Shown: positions 55,307-62,950 of the stretch, piece after piece | Position numbering within the stretch: the stretch's first letter is position 1 | Layout: each line of letters starts with the position of its first letter | Assembly (NCBI GenBank): GCA_016720655.1 | Contig: JADKKE010000032.1 | Coordinates: forward strand, 434,001-498,000 | Source of the DNA: Bacteroidota bacterium | GTDB taxonomy: Bacteria > Bacteroidota > Bacteroidia > AKYH767-A > 2013-40CM-41-45 | DNA length: 64,000 nt | Direction of reading: 5' to 3' | Program-made: the position numbers and the translations under genes | The notes under the pieces: model-generated | What the model was told of the DNA's origin: nothing | Database searches by the model: none | The model's input: only the letters and a program-made list of their open reading frames with translations

Positions 55307-55894
55307 TTGAGTATTTATCAGCAAGAACATAAAATAACCAAAACGGAGCGGGCGAAATTACTGCGACAGAAACCTGTTATCATCTGGTTCACCGGACTGA
55401 GCGGTTCCGGAAAAAGTACACTTGCCGGAATGCTTGAAGAAGCCTTGTATGCCGATGGATATAAAACTTATTTACTCGATGGCGACAATGTTCGCTTTGG
55501 GCTGAATAAAGATCTTGGTTTTTCAGAAGCGGATAGAAAAGAAAATATCCGAAGAGTAGCCGAAGTAGCCAAACTCATGATGGATGCAGGTTTGATCGTC
55601 ATCACAGCATTCATATCTCCGTATCGGGAAGACCGGGATCTTGTCCGAAAAATGGTTCAGCCCGGTGAGTTTGTCGAAGTATTTGTTAATACACCTTTAG
55701 ACGTGTGCGAGCAAAGAGATCCGAAAGGATTGTACAAAAAAGTTCGCGCAGGCGAACTCCAGCAGTTCACCGGAATTGATTCTCCCTATGAAGAACCTTT
55801 GCAGCCGGAGTTGAATATCCAAACAATGAACCAAACACCGGTGGAAAGTGTGAAGCAGATCCTGGAGTATTTGGAAGTGAAGGGTGAAGGGTGA
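55307..55894 (+). CDS. cysC: Adenylylsulfate (APS) kinase
   Basis: A 195-aa kinase that phosphorylates APS to PAPS. The start is a TTG at 55307 (SIYQQEHKITKTERAKL). P-loop WFTGLSGSGKSTLAG is at about residues 27-41. LDGDNVRFGLNKDLGFS, ENIRRVAEVAKLM, FISPYREDRDLVR and the Lys-Gly-LYKKVRAGEL lid follow. It is first in cysC-cysD-cysN-cysQ. The last codons (VKGEG) are themselves part of a GAAGGGT heptamer repeat that continues past the stop. Confidence 0.95.
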   Translation: MSIYQQEHKITKTERAKLLRQKPVIIWFTGLSGSGKSTLAGMLEEALYADGYKTYLLDGDNVRFGLNKDLGFSEADRKENIRRVAEVAKLMMDAGLIVITAFISPYREDRDLVRKMVQPGEFVEVFVNTPLDVCEQRDPKGLYKKVRAGELQQFTGIDSPYEEPLQPELNIQTMNQTPVESVKQILEYLEVKGEG

Positions 55895-56052
55895 AGTGTG
55901 CCGGGCAGCTGAAATTTGGTATTCGGTATTAAGTATAAAGTAAGCCGGTTGCAATGCCGTAAAAATCTAAAATCTAAAATCTAAAATCAACAATCCATAA
56001 TTCAAAACTCATAACACTCTCTTCACCCTTCACTAATCACTCTTCACTTCCT
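55874..56052. repeat. Heptamer arrays between cysC and cysD
   Basis: GAAGGGT units (55874-55900) overlap the cysC 3' end. They are followed by GGTATTC/AGTATAA units (55915-55945), then ATCTAAA units drifting to ATCCATA and ACTCATA (55968-56015), then CTTCACC/CTTCACT units (56020-56050) up to the cysD start. The last block is the reverse complement of the first, so the gap could form a long imperfect stem. Confidence 0.88.
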
Positions 56053-56053
56053 A

Positions 56054-56959
56054 ATGTTTTCCTACCGCCTCGACCATCTTCGTGAACTTGAATCTGAAAG
56101 TATCTACGTTCTTCGGGAAGTAGCTGCTCAGTTTGAGCGGCCGGCTTTATTGTTTAGCGGAGGGAAGGATTCAATCGTTGTTTCATATTTGGCAATGAAG
56201 GCATTTTATCCTGCACGTGTGCCTTTTCCATTGTTGCACATTGACACGGGTCATAATTTTAGTGAGACCATTGAATTCCGTGATCATTGGGTTCAAAAGC
56301 TTGGGATGAATTTGATAGTTCGCAATGTTCAGGATTCAATTGATAAAGGAAGAGTAAAAGAAGAGAAAGGAATTTATGCGAGCCGGAATGCTTTGCAAAC
56401 GGTAACACTGCTCGATTCAATTACTGAATTAAAAATTGACGCCGCAATTGGAGGAGCAAGAAGGGACGAAGAAAAAGCACGCGCGAAGGAGCGATTTTTT
56501 TCTCATCGTGATGAATTCGGACAATGGGATCCAAAAAATCAAAGGCCGGAATTGTGGAATTTGTACAATGGAAGAAAGCAACAGGGAGAACATTTTCGCA
56601 TCTTTCCTCTCAGCAATTGGACAGAGTTGGATGTGTGGCATTATGTGCAGAAGGAGAAAATAGAATTGCCCTCTTTGTATTTTTCACACAAAAGAAATGT
56701 GTTTGAGAGAAGTGGAAATCTGTATGCCCTTGCTGAATTCATGAAAATGGCTCCCGGTGAAAGCGCTTCGGAAAAAATCGTTCGATTCCGAACCATCGGG
56801 GATATTACTTGTACCGGTGCAGTGGAATCTACTGCTACTTCGCTTGAAGAAATCATCGCTGAAATTGCAACCTCAAGGCTAACCGAGCGTGGTACCCGAA
56901 TCGATGATCAACGTAGTGAGTCCGCCATGGAAGACAGAAAGAAGCAGGGGTATTTTTAG
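56054..56959 (+). CDS. cysD: Sulfate adenylyltransferase subunit 2 (ATP-sulfurylase small subunit)
   Basis: A 301-aa PP-loop ATP pyrophosphatase that with CysN makes APS from sulfate and ATP. The PP-loop ALLFSGGKDSIVVSYLAMKAF is near residue 32. PLLHIDTGHNFSETIEFRDHW, IGGARRDEEKARAKERFFSHRDEF and the C-terminal GDITCTGAVEST are typical. The ATG at 56054 abuts the heptamer array. The length matches the family. Confidence 0.96.
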   Translation: MFSYRLDHLRELESESIYVLREVAAQFERPALLFSGGKDSIVVSYLAMKAFYPARVPFPLLHIDTGHNFSETIEFRDHWVQKLGMNLIVRNVQDSIDKGRVKEEKGIYASRNALQTVTLLDSITELKIDAAIGGARRDEEKARAKERFFSHRDEFGQWDPKNQRPELWNLYNGRKQQGEHFRIFPLSNWTELDVWHYVQKEKIELPSLYFSHKRNVFERSGNLYALAEFMKMAPGESASEKIVRFRTIGDITCTGAVESTATSLEEIIAEIATSRLTERGTRIDDQRSESAMEDRKKQGYF

Positions 56960-56970
56960 GACTTGGTTGG

Positions 56971-57193
56971 AATTTGGTATAAGGTATAAGGTATAAAGTA
57001 TATAGTACAAAGTACAAAGTACCAGGTAGGATGTCCTTTGATTACTGAGAGTTTTCATTTCAATAGCTCACCCGTACCAACCACCAACCACCAACCACTA
57101 ACCACTAACCACCAACCACTAACCACCAACCACTAACCACCAACCACTAACCACCAACCACCAACCACTAACCACTAACCACTGAACATTGAA
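56971..57193. repeat. Heptamer arrays between cysD and cysN
   Basis: 56971-57031 holds AGGTATA units drifting to AAGTATA, TAGTACA, AAGTACC and AGGTAGG. 57075-57193 holds about 16 units of CCAACCA/CTAACCA, ending ACTGAAC/ATTGAAC. The final unit contains the TTG used as the cysN start. The second block is the reverse complement of the GGTTGGT array at 38102. Confidence 0.9.
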
Positions 57194-58451
57194 CTCACTT
57201 AAAGCCGATATTGAACTCTTGCGCTTCACAACCTGTGGAAGTGTGGACGATGGGAAAAGTACTCTTATCGGTAGACTTTTGCTGGACACAAAAAACATTT
57301 TTGATGATCAGTATGCTTCCATTAAGTCGACCAGTGAACAACGTGGTTCATCAGAAGTTGATTTGAGTTTGCTTACGGATGGATTGAAAGCAGAGCGGGA
57401 GCAGGGTATTACCATTGATGTAGCGTATCGTTATTTTTCTACGCCGAAACGAAAATTTATTATTGCAGATACTCCCGGTCATATTCAGTATACACGAAAT
57501 ATGGTCACGGGTGCATCGACTGCCAATCTTGCTTTGATTCTGATCGATGCACGAAAAGGAATGGTGGAACAAACATGCAGACATGCTTTCATCGCTTCAC
57601 TGTTGAGGATCCCGCACATCGTAGTTTGTATTAACAAAATGGATCTGGTTGATTATAGCAGGGAAGTGTATGAGAAAATTGTGGATGATTTCCGGATGTT
57701 CTCCAGTCGGCTGGATGTTCAGGATGTTCAGTTCATTCCCATCAGTGCTAAATTCGGAGACAATGTAGTGAGCCGTTCATCAATCATGGATTGGTATGAA
57801 GGAACTACCCTGATGTTCCATCTGGAAAATGTACACATCAGTGGTGATATCAACCATATTGATTGTCGTTTCCCTGTACAGTATGTAATCCGTCCCCAGC
57901 AGGATGAATTTCACGACTACCGTGGATATTCCGGAAAAATCGCCGGCGGTGTATTTCGTTCGGGCGACAAAGTGATGGTTTTACCTTCCGGATTTACCAG
58001 CAGAATTAAAAGGATTGATTCCTTTGATGGCGAAGTGATGGAGGCTTTTGCTCCCATGTCTGTCACTCTTTTACTGGAAGACGAAATCGATGTGAGCAGA
58101 GGAGATATGATTGTGCGTGAAAACAATGCGCCGCAGGTGGGGCAGGACATTGATCTGATGCTTTGCTGGTTGCATGAAAAAAAGCTGGAGCCCGGGAACA
58201 GGTACATTCTTCGTCATACAAGTCGGGACGTACGGTGCATGGTAAAGGACATACGATACAAAATTGATATCAATACACTGCGTAGAATTGAAGACGAAAA
58301 AGTTTTTGGAATGAACGATATCGGAAGAATACAATTGCGAACAACACTGCCCTTATTCTTCGATAGCTACCGTCGGAACCGAAATACCGGAAGTTTAATT
58401 TTAATAGATGAAGCGACGAATGAAACTGTGGGTGCAGGAATGATCCTTTAA
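57189..58451 (+). CDS. cysN: Sulfate adenylyltransferase subunit 1 (ATP-sulfurylase GTPase)
   Basis: A 420-aa EF-Tu-like GTPase that couples GTP hydrolysis to APS synthesis. GTPase motifs are visible: G1 SVDDGKSTLIGRLLLDT, G2 region EREQGITIDVAYRYF, G3 IADTPGHIQYTRNMVTG and G4 CINKMDLVD. Translation-factor-like beta-barrel domains II and III follow. The start is a TTG at 57189 embedded in the repeat array. There is no C-terminal APS-kinase fusion, in agreement with a separate cysC. Confidence 0.95.
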   Translation: MNSLKADIELLRFTTCGSVDDGKSTLIGRLLLDTKNIFDDQYASIKSTSEQRGSSEVDLSLLTDGLKAEREQGITIDVAYRYFSTPKRKFIIADTPGHIQYTRNMVTGASTANLALILIDARKGMVEQTCRHAFIASLLRIPHIVVCINKMDLVDYSREVYEKIVDDFRMFSSRLDVQDVQFIPISAKFGDNVVSRSSIMDWYEGTTLMFHLENVHISGDINHIDCRFPVQYVIRPQQDEFHDYRGYSGKIAGGVFRSGDKVMVLPSGFTSRIKRIDSFDGEVMEAFAPMSVTLLLEDEIDVSRGDMIVRENNAPQVGQDIDLMLCWLHEKKLEPGNRYILRHTSRDVRCMVKDIRYKIDINTLRRIEDEKVFGMNDIGRIQLRTTLPLFFDSYRRNRNTGSLILIDEATNETVGAGMIL

Positions 58452-58548
58452 GCGTGTTCACTCTGTGATTTTATTATTGTGTCTTTGTTTCAAAAAAAAA
58501 TTCACCGGTTTCAGTTCTGTATTTTTCAATTAATACTTAATTTAAGGA

Positions 58549-59346
58549 ATGAATTCCAGAGTTACTTTGTTGCTAACCGCCATCAGGGCTGCATTGAAAG
58601 CATCCGTTGACATTCTTAAAATTTATAATTCTGCATTTGCTGTTGAGATGAAGGAGGACAAATCTCCTTTAACTGCTGCAGACAAAGCATCTCATACAAT
58701 TATTTCCAAAGAATTAGAGGCAAGTGGAATTCCGATATTGAGTGAGGAAGGTCAGTTTATTTCTTACCATACCCGTAATGAATGGTCTCAATTCTGGATG
58801 GTAGATCCCTTGGATGGTACGAAAGAATTTATCAGAAGGAATGGTGAATTCACGATCAATATCGCATTCATGGAACAGAATCTCCCGACGATGGGTGTGA
58901 TCCATATTCCTGTAAAAGATGTATTGTATGCGAGTGACGGCGCTTCTCTTTTCAGAATAGAAAATGCTTCAACGCAGAATATCACAGTGAACACGCTCCA
59001 AAATTTTCATATTCATCCGACTCTCCAAAAGGTGAATGCAGAGACTGTCAGAGTCTTGGCGAGCCGCTCTCACATGTCGGTCGAAACAAGCGATTTCGTA
59101 AAGTCCCTGGAGAAACAATATTCCGGGATAGAACTCGTTTCTGCCGGTAGCGCCTTGAAATTCTGTTTGTTGGCAGAAGGAAATGCGGATGTGTATCCCC
59201 GTTTTGCACCCACAATGGAGTGGGATACAGCTGCCGGACATGCCTTGTTAAAATCTGTCGGGCGAAACATATTGCTGGTAACTTCGGGACTTGAAATGAC
59301 TTACAATAAACCCTCACTCGTGAATGATTGGTTCATTGCGAAATAA
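58549..59346 (+). CDS. cysQ: 3'(2'),5'-bisphosphate nucleotidase
   Basis: A 265-aa FIG-superfamily phosphatase that hydrolyses PAP, the by-product of sulfotransferases, to AMP. Metal-site motifs are ILSEEGQFISY, MVDPLDGTKEFIRRNGEFTINI and, near the C-terminus, PTMEWDTAAGHALLKS. The gene lies in the sulfate activation cluster, 97 bp after cysN, and overlaps the flippase gene by 23 bp. Confidence 0.94.
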   Translation: MNSRVTLLLTAIRAALKASVDILKIYNSAFAVEMKEDKSPLTAADKASHTIISKELEASGIPILSEEGQFISYHTRNEWSQFWMVDPLDGTKEFIRRNGEFTINIAFMEQNLPTMGVIHIPVKDVLYASDGASLFRIENASTQNITVNTLQNFHIHPTLQKVNAETVRVLASRSHMSVETSDFVKSLEKQYSGIELVSAGSALKFCLLAEGNADVYPRFAPTMEWDTAAGHALLKSVGRNILLVTSGLEMTYNKPSLVNDWFIAK

Positions 59347-60670
59347 ATTAACTCAATCATTCAATCGATACCGGACCGATGCTGAGTACCGGGAGTTGAT
59401 ACGCACCAGTTTTATTTCTCTGCTTGTGAGAATGATCGGTGTGGGAACAGGCTTTTTAGTTACGCTCGTAACCAGCAGGTATTTCAGTGCGAATGCACTT
59501 GGAATCGTATCCATTTGTGTTGCTATTCTATCTCTCGCAGGTGTTGCCGGAAAACTTGGATTGGATGTCGCGGTGATGCGACTCGTCGCGGAGTATTCAT
59601 GGAAAAATGATTTCGCTGCTATCAAAGGTCTATACATCACAGCGATGAAACTCATGGTGCCGGTGACATTATTGATCTCCGTCGTTCTCTACTTCAGTGC
59701 AGATTGGATGGCCATAAATATTTTTCACAAAGAATACCTTGGTTCCTATTTGCGTATCAATGCCTGGCTCACTTTACCCTTGGTTTCTCTCTTGTTCCAC
59801 TCGGAGAGTACCCGGGGATTAAAAAATATTACAACGTATACCTTTTATCAAACAAGTGCAGTTTCTACCATCGCATTAATTTTATTGATCATTGCATTTT
59901 TTTCAGGACATGTCGCCCGCGAAGTTCCGGTTGAAATTCAATTCGTAAGTATTGGCATTGCAGGTGTTCTCAGCCTTGTTTCCTGGCTCAAGGCAAGTCA
60001 GTTTACGAAACATGTGAGCAGGGCGGGCGAACAAAGTTCCGGTCTGATTAAAATTGCAATGCCAATGTTCACGACAACAGTATTGCAACTGATTATGTCC
60101 TGGGCAGGAACATTGATCCTTGCTTCATTCGCTACGGAATCGCAAGTTGGAATTTACAATGCCCTGGTGAGGATATCTGTATTTACAAACATTACCATTC
60201 TCGCCATCAACAGCATCACCATGCCTCGCTTTGCGGAAGCCTATGCAGCCGGAGATATGGATGCATTAAAACGCTATTCAAAACAAGCTGCTCGTTTAAT
60301 TTTTCTCACGTCTCTCCCAATTTTTGTAGGATTGGCTTGTTTCCCTGGATTCATCTTGTCTGTTTTCGGGAAGGAGTTCCCGGGAAATGAAATTTCGCTG
60401 TATATTTTGCTTGCAGGTCAGTTCATCGTCGTCGCTTCCGGTTTACCGGCACAGATTCTAAACATGACCGGAAAACAACATGTCCTCAGGAATATTGCAA
60501 TCGTAGCAAGTATTGCAAATGTTGGTACATGCCTTTTGTTAATTCCTTCCTGGGGAATAATTGGAACAAGTCTGGCACAAGTTGTCGGTACACTCATTTG
60601 GAATGCTCTGTGCATTTGGTACGTGAAGAAACATTTCGGCTTTTTTACTTTTGCTCAACCCGATCGTTGA
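59324..60670 (+). CDS. Oligosaccharide flippase (Wzx/MOP superfamily)
   Basis: A 448-aa membrane protein with about 12-14 helices. It opens LIRTSFISLLVRMIGVGTGFL and continues in the polysaccharide-transporter pattern (KLGLDVAVMRLVAEY, IKIAMPMFTTTVLQLI, SFATESQVGIYNALVRISVFT, ITMPRFAEAYAAGDMDAL). It is likely to flip lipid-linked sugars across the inner membrane. The start overlaps the end of cysQ, so it is translated with the sulfate-activation genes. This makes a sulfated surface glycan the likely product. Confidence 0.9.
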   Translation: MIGSLRNKLTQSFNRYRTDAEYRELIRTSFISLLVRMIGVGTGFLVTLVTSRYFSANALGIVSICVAILSLAGVAGKLGLDVAVMRLVAEYSWKNDFAAIKGLYITAMKLMVPVTLLISVVLYFSADWMAINIFHKEYLGSYLRINAWLTLPLVSLLFHSESTRGLKNITTYTFYQTSAVSTIALILLIIAFFSGHVAREVPVEIQFVSIGIAGVLSLVSWLKASQFTKHVSRAGEQSSGLIKIAMPMFTTTVLQLIMSWAGTLILASFATESQVGIYNALVRISVFTNITILAINSITMPRFAEAYAAGDMDALKRYSKQAARLIFLTSLPIFVGLACFPGFILSVFGKEFPGNEISLYILLAGQFIVVASGLPAQILNMTGKQHVLRNIAIVASIANVGTCLLLIPSWGIIGTSLAQVVGTLIWNALCIWYVKKHFGFFTFAQPDR

Positions 60671-60749
60671 GGAGAATCTTTGGCTCAGTGCCGTTCAATG
60701 CAACTGATTCCGTAAATTCGTCTACTTATCAACCCGGAATTTCAAGATT

Positions 60750-62045
60750 ATGCAGGTTATCGCGGCTCCTAACCGTTTGCCTCCTTTCATCGCCTACACG
60801 CTGTTGTTCCTGGTGTTTACTTCCACGTTCAGGATTTTTGCGACACTGCCACTTGAAAACCTTCATCAGTCTTTGTCGAGTTTTGCAATTATCCTTCTTT
60901 CCGTCTACTATATTTTTAGCCTGTTTCTGAATATCCGGGATAAAAAAGTAACCCGGCTGGATGTATTGATGTGGATCTTTATCCTCGTAAATTTTTTCGC
61001 GGCGTACCAGCGTTGTGCCATTTTCCGTCATCCCTACTACTATGGCATCATGGCACAACGATCGGTTTTGCTCTCTCTTTCCGGAATTTTATTAATCTCA
61101 CTCTTGCGCAAAGGCTGGATTACAATTGAACAGGTAGAACGTTCCTTTGTTTTTATATCCCTGGCATTGCTCATCGTCTTTTATTTTTTCTTCCTCTTTG
61201 TGAATCCTGTTAAATTCACAGACATGGAATTTGTAGCCTATAGCCCGATTCGCGGCTATCGCTACCGTTTTCAGTTTGCCCTCGTGATCATGTTGCTTTT
61301 TTATTCTTTGTTCAAAGTTTCCCATGAACGAAAAAACGGGTACATGATCATCGTCTTACTGATCATTTTTTACCTCGTCTATTTTCTTCAAAGCAGAACA
61401 ACCCTCGTAGTATTGGCATTTACGCTTATGGTCTACTTTTTTCGAAATTTTTCTTTGCGGGAAAAAATTCGAAATACACTAATCTATGGTTCTCTGATTT
61501 TTGTTGGTGTCACCCTTCTGTTCAGTCTGGGGTACACTTCTTTGTTTGATAAGTATCATGTTTTGTATTCCAATGTGTACAACATCTTTTTCGGTGAAAC
61601 TTCTGATGAAGCTTCCTCTGCGGTTCGCTTCATGGAATACAATATCGCATTGGATTACATAGAAAAAAATCCCATCCTTGGCAATGGATTTATCAGCAAC
61701 CAATGGAATGGAGGCTGGCATGAAATCCTGGGGTATTTTTATCCTGTCGATATCGGGCTTTTGGGAAATATATTTGTGTTTGGAATTCTCGGGACATGTT
61801 TGATTTACCTGCCTTATTATTTTTGTCTGAATATGTCGAGACAGGTACATTCAAACCATGTGTTTTTTAAGACCATTGAGTACATGCTGCTGTTTTTCTT
61901 TCTGTGTATGTTTTTCTCTGCCGTGAATATTCGCGATTCAAGCAGTATAATGTTTCTTGTTTGCTTGCTTTATTACTTCCGTTATGATTACTTTGGGTCA
62001 ACGGTAGCAGAATTGCATGAACCTTTAGAACCTGTAATCGCATGA
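60750..62045 (+). CDS. O-antigen ligase/polymerase-like membrane protein
   Basis: A 431-aa protein with about ten membrane helices and a long periplasmic loop before the last helices. Inside the loop is FMEYNIALDYIEKNPILGNGF, the Wzy_C/WaaL-type motif. It is predicted to polymerise glycan repeats or transfer them to a lipid acceptor in the periplasm. Its stop overlaps the start of the sulfotransferase gene (ATGA). Wzy and WaaL types cannot be told apart from sequence alone. Confidence 0.85.
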   Translation: MQVIAAPNRLPPFIAYTLLFLVFTSTFRIFATLPLENLHQSLSSFAIILLSVYYIFSLFLNIRDKKVTRLDVLMWIFILVNFFAAYQRCAIFRHPYYYGIMAQRSVLLSLSGILLISLLRKGWITIEQVERSFVFISLALLIVFYFFFLFVNPVKFTDMEFVAYSPIRGYRYRFQFALVIMLLFYSLFKVSHERKNGYMIIVLLIIFYLVYFLQSRTTLVVLAFTLMVYFFRNFSLREKIRNTLIYGSLIFVGVTLLFSLGYTSLFDKYHVLYSNVYNIFFGETSDEASSAVRFMEYNIALDYIEKNPILGNGFISNQWNGGWHEILGYFYPVDIGLLGNIFVFGILGTCLIYLPYYFCLNMSRQVHSNHVFFKTIEYMLLFFFLCMFFSAVNIRDSSSIMFLVCLLYYFRYDYFGSTVAELHEPLEPVIA

Positions 62046-62950
62046 AAAACTGGCCTGACTTTCTCGTTGTTGGTGCTGCACGTGCAGGAACTACCTCATT
62101 GCAACGGTATTTGCGTCAGCATCCCGGATTATTTCTACCCAAATTAAAGGAGCCTTGCTTCTTTTCATTTGCCGGTGACAAAAGCACCTTTAAACATGGA
62201 AAGTTTGCTTTCGCTGTTCGCGATCAAAAAAAATATCTGGAACTTTTTGAAGCCGCCGAACGCGAGCAGGTGCGGGGTGAAATTTCAACACCTTATTTGT
62301 ACTTGTATAAAAAGACAATTGCGAACATTCAACAGTATCATCCACACGCCACACAGATTAAAATTCTGATTCTCCTGCGAAACCCTGCTGAACGCGCATT
62401 TTCACAATACATGTGGAGAGTTCGGGATGGCAGAGAACCTTTGAGTTTTGAGGATGCAATTCTTCAGGAAGCCAAACGAAAACAGGAGGGATATAGCTTC
62501 GATTACTTTTATCTTGATCGTGGATTTTATTCCGAGCAGGTGAATGCATACATGAAAGCGTTTCCGAACGTAAAAATAGTTCTGTTGGATGACCTGAAAG
62601 TTCGACCTCTGGAAATGCTTGCGGAAATTTGTCAGTTTCTCGGTGTCGACGAGAATTTTGAATTTGAAAGAGAAGACGGCCTCAATTCTTCCTATGAACC
62701 ACGATGGAAATTTATAAGCAGATTGATCACAGTGGAAAGCAGAACAAAATTTCGTCTCCTTAATCAACTGCCGGATTCCTGGCGCCAGGGAATTCGCGAA
62801 CAATTCCGGCAGTGGAATTCCATTCGGACAACTGCCGTGAAATTGAATCCGGAGACAAAAAAGAAACTCATTGAATTGTATCGCTCCGATATTCTTAAAC
62901 TCGAGAAATTGATACACCGGGATCTTTCCGCCTGGTTGTTACCGGGATGA
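62042..62950 (+). CDS. PAPS-dependent sulfotransferase
   Basis: A 302-aa enzyme of the heparan-sulfate/chondroitin sulfotransferase-like family. The 5'-phosphosulfate loop is VGAARAGTTSLQRYL near residue 12. The 3'-phosphate-binding motif ILLRNPAERAFSQYMW is near residue 110, followed by LDDLKVRPLEMLAEICQFLGV. It would transfer sulfate from PAPS to a glycan hydroxyl; PAP is then removed by CysQ. It overlaps both neighbours by a few bases (start with the ligase-like gene, stop with the GT4 gene). Confidence 0.9.
   Translation: MKNWPDFLVVGAARAGTTSLQRYLRQHPGLFLPKLKEPCFFSFAGDKSTFKHGKFAFAVRDQKKYLELFEAAEREQVRGEISTPYLYLYKKTIANIQQYHPHATQIKILILLRNPAERAFSQYMWRVRDGREPLSFEDAILQEAKRKQEGYSFDYFYLDRGFYSEQVNAYMKAFPNVKIVLLDDLKVRPLEMLAEICQFLGVDENFEFEREDGLNSSYEPRWKFISRLITVESRTKFRLLNQLPDSWRQGIREQFRQWNSIRTTAVKLNPETKKKLIELYRSDILKLEKLIHRDLSAWLLPG

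Noticed and set aside
57075..57193. CRISPR-like appearance of regular CCAACCA repeats
   Set aside because: The units are 7 bp, contiguous and degenerate, with no unique spacers of constant length and no cas genes nearby.
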